Source: Panulirus ornatus (lineage: Eukaryota; Arthropoda; Malacostraca; Decapoda; Palinuridae). From it: a DNA stretch of 64,000 nt. A model generated the notes under the pieces. That model saw nothing but the letters and a program-made list of their open reading frames with translations, ran no database searches and was not told where the DNA came from. A program made the position numbers and the translations under genes. Positions 22,449 to 34,942 of the stretch are shown here, piece by piece. Every line of letters begins with the position of its first letter. Position 1 is the stretch's first letter. The stretch is from contig NC_092255.1 of assembly GCF_036320965.1 (NCBI RefSeq), forward strand, positions 11,185,703 to 11,249,702. The letters are read 5' to 3'.

Positions 22449-23347
22449 CTACCTACCTACCTACCTACACTCTTAAAAGCACATACTGATCCATTGAAAT
22501 ATGTATGGTTACATACATATATAAATGAAGATAAATTTGCTTGACCTTACCTCCACTCTGGAAAAAAAAAAAGGGACATTTTTATGCAGGCATTTTTATT
22601 CAAGCCTGCTACCCATTCCTGAATTCCAGTAATCCAACAACACGCACCTACCTACACTCTTAAACGCACCTACCGATCCATAGAGATATATATGGCTTTC
22701 AAACAAAATTTTTTTTAATCCTTCAAATTTTTCTTTTTTTATTAGTTTTATTAACAAATCTCTTTTTAGCCTTCCAAAAAAAATTGTTTTTAGTCTTTCA
22801 AGTTCGTGTTTATTTAGAGTTCCCGAGTTGTTTTTTTTAAGTTTTCCAAACAGCAGTTTATTCATCTTCCAAGCAGTTTTTCAAACAGTTCTTTTAACCA
22901 AAGAGATTTGTTTTAGTTTTCCAAAAAGCTCTTTAAAGTATTTTCAACAGTATTTTCGTAACACAATTTGTTTTTGTCATCTGAACAGTTTTTTTTTTTT
23001 TCAGTCTTCTAAATAGTTCTTATCAAGTCTTCTAAACGGATCTTTTTCGCTCTTCTTAATAGAATTCTTTAATATTCCTGGCAGGTCTTTTGTATCTTCC
23101 AACAGTTATTTCTTAGTCTCCTAAAGAAATGGAAAAAAGATTCTCTTATTGTAGCCTACACTCTGCAAAAAGAGGGGCTTGAACGGTTCTCTCCTAGGCC
23201 TTTTTATGCAAGCCTGCTACCCAGACATCTGTCCAGTATTCCATCTACACGCAACTACCTACACTCTTAAAAGCATATACTGATCTAATGAGATATGTAT
23301 GGTAGTATGCCTATACAAATGGAAAAAAAAAATGGCAAAAAGATGGG
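22449..23347 (+). repeat. W monomer 3, last of the tetramer zone
   Basis: Follows U as in the previous copy and shares AAGTTCGTG, TCAAGTCTTC, AATATTCCTGGCAGG and CCAGACATCTG with W. After it the p-family begins instead of V. Confidence 0.8.
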
Positions 23348-24232
23348 CTACCTACCTACCTACCTACACTCTTAAAAGCACATACTGTCCATTAAGATAT
23401 ATATTCTTATATACATATACAAATGGAAAACTAATTTCCTTAATTTTCCCTCCACTCTGCAAAAAAAGACTTCTTATACAGGCTTTTTTATTGAAGCCTG
23501 CTACCCACTCCAGAAATCCAATAATCCAACAACACGCACCTACCTACACTCTTAAACGCACATACCGATCCATTGAGATATATAAGGCTTTCAAAGAGAT
23601 TTTTTTTAATCCTTCAAATGTTTCTTTTTTTATTAGTTTTCTTAACAAATCTCTTTTTAGTTTTAAAAAAATTCCTTTTACTCTTTCAAGTACGTGTCTA
23701 TTTAGAGTTCCCGAGTTGTTTATTTTAAGTTTTCCAAACCAGTTTATTCATCTTCCATTCAGTTTTTCAAACAGTTCTTTTAACCAAACAGATATGTTTT
23801 AGTTTTCCAAAAAACTCAATTTAAGTATTCTCAACAGATTTTTTGTAACACTAATTTCTTTTTGTCATCTGAACAGTTTTTCTTTTCAGTCTCCTAAATA
23901 GTTCTGATCTAGTCTTCCAAACCGATCTTTTTCGTTCTTCTTAATAGATTTCTTTAATCATCCTGGTAGGTCTTTTGTATCTTCCAACAGCTATTTCTTA
24001 GTCTCCTAAACAAATGGAAAAAAAATGGCTTAACGTAAACTACTCTCTGCAAAAAGTGTGGCTTGAACGTGTCTCTCCTAGGCTTATTTATGCAAGCCTG
24101 CTACCCAAACATCTGTCCAGTATTCCATCAACACGCAACTATCAACACTCTTAAAAGCATTTACTGATCTAATGAGATATGTATGGTAGTATTCCTGTAT
24201 AAATAGAAAAAAAAAAATGGCAAAAAGAGGGG
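23348..24232 (+). repeat. p3-type monomer, first of a tandem pair
   Basis: First p-family monomer, with p3 markers ATATAAGGCTTTC, AGTTTTAAAAAAATTCC, CTCAATTTAAGTATTCTC, CAACAGCTATTTC and CTCTGCAAAAAGTGTGG. It is nearly identical to the following monomer, sharing GAAAACTAATTTCC and GACTTCTTATACAGGC. Confidence 0.8.
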
Positions 24233-25120
24233 CTATCTACCTACCTACGTACACTCTTAAAAGAACATACTGATCCATTAAGATATGTATTCTTACATAC
24301 ATACACAAATGGAAAACTAATTTCCTTAATTTTCCCTCCACTCTGCAAAAAAAAGACTTCTTATACAGGCTCTTTTATTCAAGCCTGCTACCCATTCCAG
24401 AAATCCAATAATCCAACAACACGCACCTACCTACACTCTTAAACGCACATACCGATCCATTGAGATATATAAGGCTTTCAAAGAGATTTTTTTTAATCCT
24501 TCAAATGTTTCTTTTTTTATTAGTTTTCTTAGCAAATCTCTTTTTAGTTTTAAAAAAAATTCTTTTACTCTTTAAAGTACGTGTTTATTTAGAGTTCCCG
24601 AGTTGTTTATTTTAAGTTTTCCAAACCAGTTTATTCATCTTCCATGCAGTTTTTTTAAACAGTTCTTTTAACCAAACAGATCTGTTTTGGTTTTCCAAAA
24701 AACTCAATTTAAGTATTCTCAACAGAATTTTAGTAACACTAATTTGTTTTTGTCATCTGAACAGGTTTTCTTTTCAGTCTCCTAAAAAGTTCTGATCTAG
24801 TCTACCAAACGGATCTTTTTCGTTCTTCTTAATAGATTTCTTTAATCATCCTGGTAGGTCTTTTGTATCTTCCAACAGCTATTTCTTAGTCTCCCAAACA
24901 AATGGAAAAAAAATCGCTTAACGTAACCTACTCTCTGCAAAAAGTGTGGCTTGAACGTGTCTCTCCTAGGCTTATTTATGCAAGCCTGCTACACAAACAT
25001 CTGTCCAGTATTCCATCAACACGCAACTACCAACACTCTTAAAAGCATTTACTGATCTAATGAGATATGTATGGTAGTATTCCTGTACAAATAGAAAAAA
25101 AAAAATGGCAAAAAGAGGGG
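24233..25120 (+). repeat. p3-type monomer, second of a tandem pair
   Basis: Duplicate of 23348-24232 at a spacing of about 888 bp. The shared CTATCTACCTACCTACG start recurs once more at 25,121, showing that the duplicated segment extended past the monomer boundary. Confidence 0.8.
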
Positions 25121-26011
25121 CTATCTACCTACCTACGTACACTCTTAAAAGAACATACAGATCCATTAAGATATGTATTCTTACATACATATGCAAATGG
25201 AAAACAAATTTGATAAATTTTACCTCCACTCTTCAAAAAAAGGACATTTTTTTGCAGGCTTTTTTATGTAAGCCTGGTACCCATTCCAGATTTCCAGTAA
25301 TACAACAACACGCACCTACCTACACTCTTAAACGCACATACCGATCCATTGAGATATATATGGGTTTCAAACAGATTCTTTTTTAGTCCTTCAAATGTTT
25401 CTTTTTTTTATTAGTTTTCTTAACAAATCTCTTGTTAGTCTTCCAAAAAATTCTTTTTATTCTTTCAAATACGTGTTTATTAGTTCCCGAGTTGTTTTAT
25501 TCAAGTTTTCCAAACAGCAGTTTATTCATCTTCCATGCAGTATTTCAAACAGTTCTTTTAACCAAACAGATCTGTTTTAGTTTTTCAAAAAGCCCTTTTT
25601 AAGTATTTTCAATTGTATTGTCGTAACACTAATTTGTTTTTGCCATCTGAATAGTTTTTTTTTTTTCAGTCTTCTAAATAGTTCTTATCTAGTCTTCTAA
25701 ACAGATCTTTTTCGTTCTTCTTAATAGATTTCTTCAATCTTCCTGGTAGGTTTTTTGTATCTTCCAACAGTTATTATTTAGTCTCCTAAACAAATGGAAT
25801 AAAAATTCGCTTCTTGTAAGCTACACTTTGCAAAAAGAGGGGCTTGAACGGGTCACTCCTAGGCTTATTTATGCAAGCCTGCTACCCAAACATCTGTCCA
25901 GTATTTCATCAACACGCAACTACCTGCACTCTTGGAAGCATATACTGATCTAATGAGATATGTATGGTAGTATGCCTGTACAAATGGAAAGAAAAATGGC
26001 AAAAAGAGGGG
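25121..26011 (+). repeat. p4/p5 hybrid monomer
   Basis: First half has the p4 signature GTTTATTAGTTCCCGAG, a shortened form of GTTTATTTAGAGTTCCCGAG. The second half has p5 markers CCTGGTAGGTTTTT, CGCTTCTTGTAAGC, CACTTTGCAAAAAG and CTCTTGGAAGC. A crossover between p4 and p5 removed one monomer. Confidence 0.72.
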
Positions 26012-26903
26012 CTACCTACCTACCTACCTACACTCTTAAAAGCACATACTGATCCATTAAGATATGTATTCTTACATACATATACAAATGGAAAACAAAT
26101 ATGATTAATTGCACCTCCACTCTGCGAAAAAAAGACTTTTTATGCAGGCTTTTTTGGCAAGCCTGCTACCCATTCCAGAAATCCACTAATCCAACTACAC
26201 ACACCTACCTACACTCTTAAACGCATATACCGATCCATTGAGATATACATGACTTTCAAACAGATTTTTCTTTAGTTCTTCAAATGTTTCTTTTTTTTAT
26301 TAGTTTTCTTAACAAATCTTTTTTTACTCTTCCAATAAAAGAATTCTTTTTAGTCTTTAAAGTACGTGTTTATATAGAGTTCCCGAGTTGCTTTTTTTAA
26401 GTTTTCCAAACAGCAGTTTATTCATCTTCCAATCAGTTTTTCAAATATGTTTTAGCCAAACAAATCTGTTTTAGTTTTCCAAAAAGCTCTTTTTAAGTAT
26501 TTTCAACAGTATTTTAGTAACACTAATTAGTTTTTGTCATCTGAACATTTTTTTTTTCATTCTTCTAAATAGTTCTTATCTAGGCTTCTAAACGGATCTT
26601 TTTCGTTCTTCTTAATAGATTTCTTTAATCTTCCTGGCAGGTCTTTTGTATCTTACAACAGTTATTTTTTAGTCTCCTGAGCATACGGAAAAAAAATTCG
26701 CTTATTATAACCTACACTCTGCAAAAAGAGGGGCTTGAACGGGTCTCTCCTAGGCTTATTTATGCAAGCATGCTACCCAAACATCTGCCCAGTATTCCAT
26801 CAACACGCAACTACCTATATTCTTAAAAGCATATACTGATCTAATGAGATATCTATGGTAGTATGCCTGTACAAATTGAAAAAGAAAATGGCAAAAAGAG
26901 GGG
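26012..26903 (+). repeat. Monomer with p6-type first half
   Basis: Starts like p6 (AAACAAATATGATTAATT, ATGACTTTCAAACAG, TTTTTCTTTAG). The second half has private changes (ACTAATTAGTTTTT, CTGAGCATACGG, AAGCATGCTACCC) and I could not assign it to a type. Confidence 0.65.
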
Positions 26904-27776
26904 CTACCTACCTACCTACACTCTTAAAAGCACATACTGATCCATTAAGCTATGTATGGTTACATACATATACAAATGGAAAATAAATTTGCTTAATTTT
27001 ACCTCCAATCTTCAAAAAAAGGACTTTTTATACAGGCTTTCTATGCAAGCGTGCTACGCATTCCAGAAATCCAGCTATCCGACAACACGCTCCTATCTAC
27101 ACTGTTAAACGCACATACCGATCCATTGAGATACATATGGCTTTCAAACATTTTTTTTTAGTCCTTTAAATTTTTTTTTTATAAGTTCTCTTAATAAATT
27201 TCTTTTTAGTCTTCAAAAAAAAATTCTTTTTAGTCTTTCAAGTACGTGTTTATTAATTCCCGAGTTGTTTATTTTAAGTTTTGCAAACGGCGGTTTATTC
27301 ATCTTCCATGCAGTTTTTCAAACAGTTCTTTTAACCAAACAGATCTGTTTTAGTTTTCCAAAAAGCTCTTTTTAAGTATTTTCAACAGTATTTTCATAAC
27401 ACTAATTTGTTTTTGTCATCGGAATAGTTTTTTTTTCGGTCTTCTAAACAGTTCTTATCTAGTCTTCTAAACGGATCTTTTTCGTTCTTCGTAATATATT
27501 TCTTTAATCTTCCTGGCAGGTCTTTTTTATCTTCCAACTGTTATTTCTTAGTCTCCTAAACAAATGGAAAAAAATTCTCTTATTGTAACCTACACTCTGC
27601 AAAAAGAGTGGCTTGAACGGGTCTCTCCTAGGATTATTTATGCAAGCTTGCTACCCAAACTTCTGTCCAGTATTTCATCAACACGCAACTACCTACACTC
27701 TTAAAAGCGTATACTGATCTAATGAGTATGGTAGTATGCCTGTAGAAATGGAAAAAGAAAATGGCAAAAAGAGGGG
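26904..27776 (+). repeat. p4-like monomer
   Basis: Carries a variant of the p4 signature (GTTTATTAATTCCCGAG) together with AATATATTTCTTTAATC, ATTCTCTTATTGTAACC and AAAAAGAGTGGCTTG. Its end is copied in the 78-bp duplication that follows. Confidence 0.7.
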
Positions 27777-27868
27777 CTACCTACCTACCTACTGATCTAA
27801 TGAGTATGGTAGTATGCCTGTAGAAATGGAAAAAGAAAATGGCAAAAAGAGGGGCTACCTACCTACCT
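27713..27868 (+). repeat. 78-bp direct tandem duplication across the monomer junction
   Basis: Positions 27713-27790 and 27791-27868 repeat the same 78 bp, beginning ACTGATCTAATGAGTATGG and ending in the CTAC block. The two copies appear identical. As a result the junction motif GAGGGGCTAC occurs twice, 78 bp apart, at 27,771 and 27,849. Confidence 0.95.
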
Positions 27869-28734
27869 ACGTACAGTCTTAAAAGCACATACTGATCCAT
27901 TAAGATATGTACTCTTACATACATTTACAAGTGGAAAACAAACTTGCTTAATTTTAACTCCACTCTGCAGAAAAAAGTAATTTTTTATGCAGGATTTTTT
28001 ATACAAGCCTGCTACCCATTCCAGAAATCCACTAATCCAACAACAAGAACCTACCTACACTCCTAAACGCACATACCGATCCAATGAGATATATATGGCT
28101 TTCAATGATATTTGTTTTTTAGTCCTTCAAATGTCTGTTTTTTATTATTTTTCTTAACAAATCTCCTTTTAGTTTTAAAAAAAATTCTTTTTTGTTTTTC
28201 AAATACGTGTTTATTTAGAATTCCCGAGTTCTTTCCAAACAGCAGTTTATTCATCTTCCAAGCAATTTTCAAACAGTTCTTTTAACCAAACAGATCTGTT
28301 TTAGTTTTCCAAAAAGCTCTTTTTTAGTATTTTTAACAGTATTTTCGTAGCACTAATTTGTTTTTGTCATCTAAACAGTTTTTTTGATCAGTCTTCTAAA
28401 TAGTTCTTATCTAGTCTTCCAAACGGATCTTTTTCGTTCTTCTTAACAGATTTCTTTAATCTTATCGGCAGGTCTTTTGTGTCTTCCAACAGTTATTTCT
28501 TAGTCTTCTAAACAAATGGAAAAAAATTCGCTTCTTGTAACCTACACTCTCCAAAAAGAGAGGCTTGAACGGGTCTCTCCTAGGCTTATTTATGCAAGCC
28601 TGATACCCAAACATCTGTCCAGTATTTCATCAACACCCAACTACCTACACTCTTGAAAGAATATACTGATCTAATGAGATATGTATGGTAGTATGCCTGT
28701 ACAAATGGAAAAAAAAAAATGGCAAAAAGAGGGG
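27777..28734 (+). repeat. p5/p6 hybrid monomer
   Basis: Begins p5-like (TACAAGTGGAAAACAAAC) and ends p6-like (CATCTAAACAG, GTGTCTTCCAACAG, GAGAGGCTTGAACGG, GCCTGATACCC, TCTTGAAAG). The same p5-to-p6 fusion, with other breakpoints, occurs in the HOR copies at 43,496 and 47,903. Confidence 0.68.
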
Positions 28735-29609
28735 CTACCTACCTACCTACCTACACTCTTAAAAGCACATACTGATCCATTAAGATATGTATTCTTACCC
28801 ACATATACAAATGGAAAACAATTTGATTAATTTCACCTCCAATTTCCGAAAAAAGGAGTATTTTATGCATGCTTTTTTATGCAAGCCAGTAATCCAGTAA
28901 TCGAACAACACGCACCTACCTACACTCTTAAACGCATATACCGATCCATTGAGATGTATAAGGTTTTCAAACAGATTTTTTTTTAGGCCTTCAAATGTTT
29001 CTTTTTTTATTAGTTTTCTTAACAAATCTCTTTTTAGTTTTAAAAAAATTCCTTTTACTCTTTCAAGTACGTGTCTATTTAGAGTTCCCGAGTTGTTTAT
29101 TTTAAGTTTTCCAAACCAGTTTATTCATGTTCCATGCAGTTTTTCAAATAGTTCTTTTAACCAAACAGATCTGTTTTAGTTTTCCAAAAAGCTCAATTTA
29201 AGTATTTTCAACAGTATTTTCGTAACACTAATTTGCTTTGTCATCTGAATAGTTTTTTTTTCAGTCTTCTAAATAGTTCTTATCTAGTCTTCCAAACGGA
29301 TATTTTTCGTTCTTTTAATAGATTTTTTTAATCATCCTGGTAGGTCTTTTGTATCTTCCAACAGTTATTTCTTAGTCTCCTAAAGAAATGGAAAAAAAAT
29401 CGCTTTTTGTAACCTACTCTCTGCAAAAAGAGTGGCTTGAACGAGTCTCTCCTAGGCTTATTTATGCAAGCCTGCTACCCAAACATCTGTCCAGTATTCC
29501 ATCAACACGCAACTACCTACACTCTTAAAAGCATATACTGGTCTAATGAGATATATATGGTATTATACATGTACAAATGGAAAAAAAAAAAATATGGCAT
29601 AAAGAGAGG
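28735..29609 (+). repeat. p6/p3 hybrid monomer
   Basis: Start resembles p6 (TTTGATTAATTTCACCTCC); the remainder is p3 (AAGGTTTTCAAACAG, AGTTTTAAAAAAATTCC, GCTCAATTTAAGTATT, CCTGGTAGG). About 16 bp are missing in module X2 (GCAAGCCAGTAATCCAG), so no hairpin forms. Confidence 0.68.
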
Positions 29610-32600
29610 CTACCTACCAACCTACCTACACTCTTAAAAGCACATACTGATCCATTAAGATATGTATTCTTAATAATGGAAAACAAATTTACTTAATTTT
29701 ACCTCCACTCTTCAAAAAAAAGACTTTTTTATGATGGCTTTTTTATGCAAACCTGCTATGCATTCCATAAATCCAGTAATTCAACAACACGAAGCTACCT
29801 ACACTCTTAAACGCATATACCGATCCATTGAGATATATATACCTTTCAAACAGATTTTTTTTTTAGTCATTCAAATGTCTTTTTTTATTAGTTTTCTTAA
29901 CAAATCCCTTTTTTTAGTCTTCCAAAACTAATTCTTTTTCTTCTTTCAAGTACGTGTTTATTTAGAGTTCCCGAGTTGTTTACTTTAAGTTTTCGAAACA
30001 GCAGTTTATTCATCTTCCAAGCAGTTTTTCAAACAGTTGTTTTAACCAAACAGACCTGTTTTAGTTTTTAAAATAGCCCTTTTTAAAGTATTTTCAACAG
30101 TATTTTCGTAATACTAATTTGTTTTTGTCATCTGAACAGTTATTTTTTTAAGTCTTCTAAATAGTTCTTATCTAGTCTTCCAAACAGATCGTTTTCGTTC
30201 TTCTTAATAGATTTCTTTAATCATCTTCGCAGGTCTTTTGTATCTTCCAAGTGTTATTTCTTAGTCTACTAAACAAATGGAAAAAAGAAAATTCGCTTAT
30301 TGTAACCTACACTCTGCAAAAAGAGGGGCTTGAACGGGTCTCTCCTAGGCTTATTTATGCAAGTCTGCTACCCAAACATGTCTAGTATTCCATCAACGTG
30401 CAACTACCTACACTCTTAAAAGCATATACTGATCTAATGAGATATGTATGGTAGTATGCCTGTACAAATGGAAAAAGAAAATGGCAAAAAGAGCGGCTAC
30501 CTACCTACCTACCTACGCTCTTAAAAGCACAAACTGATCCATTTAAATATGTAAGGTTACATAGATATACAAATGGAAACAAATTTGCTTAATCTTACCT
30601 CCACTCTGCAAGAAAAGGGACATTCTTATTCAGGCTTTTTTATTCAAGCCTGCTACCCATTCCAGAATTCCAGTAATCCAACAACACGCACCTACCTACA
30701 CTCTTAAACGCACATACCGGTCCATTGAGATATATATGGCTTTCAAACAGATTTTTTTTTAGTCCTTCAAATTTTTCTTTTTTTATTAGTTTTCTTAATA
30801 AATCTTTTTTTAAGGTTCCAAAAAAAATTCTTCTTAGTCTTTCAAGTACGTGTTTATTTAGAGTTCACGAGTTGTTTTTTTAAGTTTTCCAAACAGCAGT
30901 TTATTCATCTTCCATGCAGTTTTTCAAACATTTCTTTTAACCAAATAGATCTTTTTTACTTTTCCAAAAAGCTCTTTTAAAGTATTTTCAACAGTATTTT
31001 CATAACACTAATTTGTTTTTGTCATCTGAACAGTTTTTTTTTTCAGTCTTCTAAATAGTTCTTATCTAGTCTTCAAACGGATCTTTTTCGTTCTTCTTAA
31101 TAGATTTCTTTAATCATCCTCCAGGTCTTTTGTATCTTCCAACTGTTTTTTCTTAGTCTCCTAAACAAATAGAAAAAAGAAAATTTGCTTATTGTAACCT
31201 ACACTCTGCAAAAAGAGGGGCTTCAACGGGTCTCTCCTAGGCTTATTTATGCAAGTCTGCTACCCAAACATGTCTAGTATTCCATCAACATGCAACTACC
31301 TACACTCTTAAAAGCATATACTGATCTAATGAGATATGTATGGTAGTATGCCTGTACAAATGGAAAAAGAAAATGGCAAAAAGAGGGGCTACCTACCTAC
31401 CTACCTACACTCTTAAAAGCACATACTGATCCATTAAGATATGTATTCTTACATACATATACAAATGGAAACAGATTTGCTTAATCTTACCTCCACTCTG
31501 CAAAAAAGGGACATTTTTGTTCAGACTTTTTTATTGAAGCCTGCTACCCATTCCAGAATTCCAGTAATCCAACAACACGCACCTACCTACACTCTTAAAC
31601 GCACATACCGATCCATTGAGATATATAAGGCTTTCAAACAGATTTTATTTTTAGTCCTTCAAATGTTTCTTTTGTTATTAGTTTTCTTAACAAATCTCTT
31701 TTTAGTTTTAAAAATATTTCTTTTTACTCTTTCAAGTACGTGTTTATTTAGAGTTCAAGAGTTGTTTATTTTAAGTTTTCCAAATCAGTTTATTCATGTT
31801 CTATGCAGTTTTTCAAACAGTTCTTTTAACCAAACAGATCTGTTTTAGTTTTCCAAAAAGCTCAATTTAAGTATTCTTAACAATATTTTAGTAACACTTA
31901 TTTGTTTTTATCATCTGAACAGCTTTTTTTCAGTCTTCTCAATAGTTCTTATCTAGTCTTCCAGACGGATCTTTTTCGTTCTTCTTAATAGACTTGTTTA
32001 ATCATCATGGTAAGTGTTTTGTATCTTCCAACAGCTATTTCTTAGTCTCCTAAACAAAAGGAAAAAAAATTCGGTTAATGTAACCCACTCTCTGCAAAAA
32101 GTTTGGCTTGAACTGGTAACTCCTAGGCTTATATATGCAAGCCTGCTACACAAACATCTGTCCAGTATTCCATCAACGCGCAACTACCTACATTCTTAAA
32201 AGCATATACTGATCTAATGAGATATGTATGGTAGTATGCATGTACAAATGGAAAAAAAAAAATGGCAAAAAGAGGGGCTACCTACCTACCTACCTACACT
32301 CTTAAAAGCACATACTGATCCATTAAGATATGTATTCTTACATACATATACAAATGGAAAACAAATTTGCTTAATTTTCCCTCTACTCTGCAAAGAAGGA
32401 TTTTTTATGCAGGCTTTTTTATGCAAGCCTGCCAACCATTCCAGATTTCCAGTAATCCAACAATACGCACCTGCCTACACTCTTAAACGCACATACCGAT
32501 ACATTGAGATATATATATGGCTTTCATGCAGATTCTTTTTTAGTCCTTCAAATGTTTCTTTTTTTGTTAGTTTTCTTAACAAATCTCTTTTTAATCTTCC

Positions 32601-34942
32601 AAAAAATTCTTTTTAGTCTTTGAAGTACGTGTTTATTAGTTCCCGAGTTGTTTTTTTCAAGTTTTCCAAACAGTAGTTTTTTCATCTTCCATGCAGTTTT
32701 AGAAACATTTCTTTTAACCAAACAGATCTGATTTAGTTTTCTAAAAAGCTCTTTTTAAGTATTTTATACCGTATTTTCGTAACACTAATTTGTTTTTATC
32801 ATCTGAATAGTTTTTTTTTCAGTCTTCTATATAGTTCTTATCTAGTCTTCCAAACGGATCTTTTTCGTTCTTCTTAATATATTTCTTTAATGTTCCTGGC
32901 AGGTCTTTTGTATCATCCAACAGTTATTTCTTAGTCTCTTAAACAAATAGAAAAAAATTCTCTTATTGTAACCTACACTCTGCAAAAAGAGTGGCTTGAA
33001 CGGGTCTCTCCTAGGCTTATATATTCAAGCCTGCTACCCAAACATCTGTTCAGTATTCCATCAACACGCAACTACCTACACTCTTAAAAGCATATACTGA
33101 TCTAATGAGATATGTATGGTAGTATGCCTGTACAAATGGAAAAAGAAAAAAATGGCTAAAAGAGGGGCTACCTACAATCTTAAAAGCATATACTGATCCA
33201 TAAAGATATGTATTGTTACATACATATACAAGTGGAAAAGAAACGCTTAATTTTACCTCCACTCTGCAAAAAAAAAAAGGTACTTTTTTAGGCAGGCTTT
33301 TTTATGCAACCCTGCTATATATTCCAGAAATCCAGTAATCCAAGAACACGCACCTACCTACACTCTTAAACGCACATACCGATCCATTGAGATATATATG
33401 GCTTTCAAACAGATTTTTTTTTTTAGTCCTTCAAATGTCTCTTTTTTTTATTATTTTTCTTAACAAATCTCTTTTTAGTCTTCCAAAAAAAATTCTTTTT
33501 AGTCTTTCAAGTACGTGTTTATTTAGAGTTACCGAGTTGTTTTTTTTAAGTTTTCCAAACAGGAGTTTATTCATCTTCCATGCAGTTTTTGAAACTTCTT
33601 TTAGCCAAAAAGATCTGTTTTAGTTTTTCAAAAAGCTCTTTTTGAGTATTTTTAACAGTATTTTCGTAACACTAATTTGTTTTTGTTATCTGAACAGTTT
33701 TTTTTTTCAGTCTTCTTAATAGTTCTTATCTAGTCTTCTAAACGGATCTTTTTCATTCTTCTTAATAGATTTCTTTAATCTTCCTGGTAGGGTTTTGTAT
33801 CTTCCAACAGTTATTTCTTAGTCTCCTAAACAATGGAAAAAAAAATCGCTTCTTGTGAGCTACACTTTGCAAAAAGAGGGGCTTGAACTTGTCTCTCCTA
33901 GGCTTATTTTTATCAAGAATGCTACCCAAACTTCTGTCCAGTATTTCATCAACACCCAAATACCTACACTCTTGGAAGCATATAATGATCTAATGAGATA
34001 TGTATGGTAGTATGCCTATACAAATGGAAAGAAAAATGGCAAAAAGAGGGGTTTCCTACCTACCTACCTACACTCTTAAAGGCACATTCTGATCCATTAA
34101 GATATGTATTCTTACATACATATACAAATGGAAAACAAATATGATTAATTTCACCTCTACTCTGCGAAAAAATGACCTTTTTATGCAGGCTTTTTTAGGC
34201 AAGCCTGCTACCCATTCCAGAAATCCAGTAATCCAACAACACGCACCTACCTACATTCTTAAACGCACATACCGATCCATTTAGATATATATGACTTTCA
34301 AACAGATTTTTCTTCAGTCCTTCAAATGTTTCATTTTTTTATTTTTCTTAACAATCTCTTTTTAATCTTCCAATAAAAAATTCTTTTTAGTCTTTCAAGT
34401 ACGTGTTTATTTAGAGTTCCCGAGTTGTTTTTTTTAAGTTTTCCAAACAGCAGATTATTCATCTTCCAAGCAGTTTTTCAAACAGTTCTTTTAACCAAAC
34501 AGATCTGTTTTAGTTTTCCAAAAACCTCTTTTTAAGTATTTTTAACAGAATTTTCGTAATACTGATTTGTTTTTGTCATCTAAACAGTTTTTTTTTCAGT
34601 CTTCTAAATAGTTCTTATCTAGTCTTCCAAACGGATCTTTTTCATTCGTCTTAATAGATTTCTTTAATCTTCCTGGCAGGTCTTCTATGTCTTCCAACAG
34701 TTATTTCTTAGTCTCCTAAACAAATGGAGAAAAAATTCGCTTCTTGTAACCTACACTCTGCAAAAAGAGAGGCTTGAACGGGTCTCTCCTAGGCTTATTT
34801 ATGCCAGCCTGATACCCAAACATCTGTCCAGTATTTCATCAACACGCAACTACCTACATTCTTGAAAGCATATACTGATATAATGAGATATGTATGGTAG
34901 TATGCCTGTACAAATGGAAAAAGAAAATGGCAAAAACAGGGG
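29610..34942 (+). repeat. Hexamer HOR copy H1 (complete p1-p6)
   Basis: The fullest copy of the hexamer. p1 29610 (GTATTCTTAATAATGG, AATTAATTC-like), p2 30497 (GTAAGGTTACATAG), p3 31389 (ATATAAGGCTTTC), p4 32278 (GTTTATTAGTTCCCGAG, GCTTTCATGCAG), p5 33168 (short CTAC block, GATCCATAAAG), p6 34054 (CTTAAAGGCACATTCTG, AAATATGATTAATTTCAC, CCAATAAAAAATTC). The length of 5,333 bp equals six normal monomers, so this is likely the ancestral arrangement. Confidence 0.82.

Noticed and set aside
23299..23802. Longest plus-strand frame, 167 codons, crossing a monomer boundary
   Set aside because: Translates CTAC repeats and module X/Y sequence. The same frame is closed in the near-identical neighbouring monomer, so it is fortuitous.
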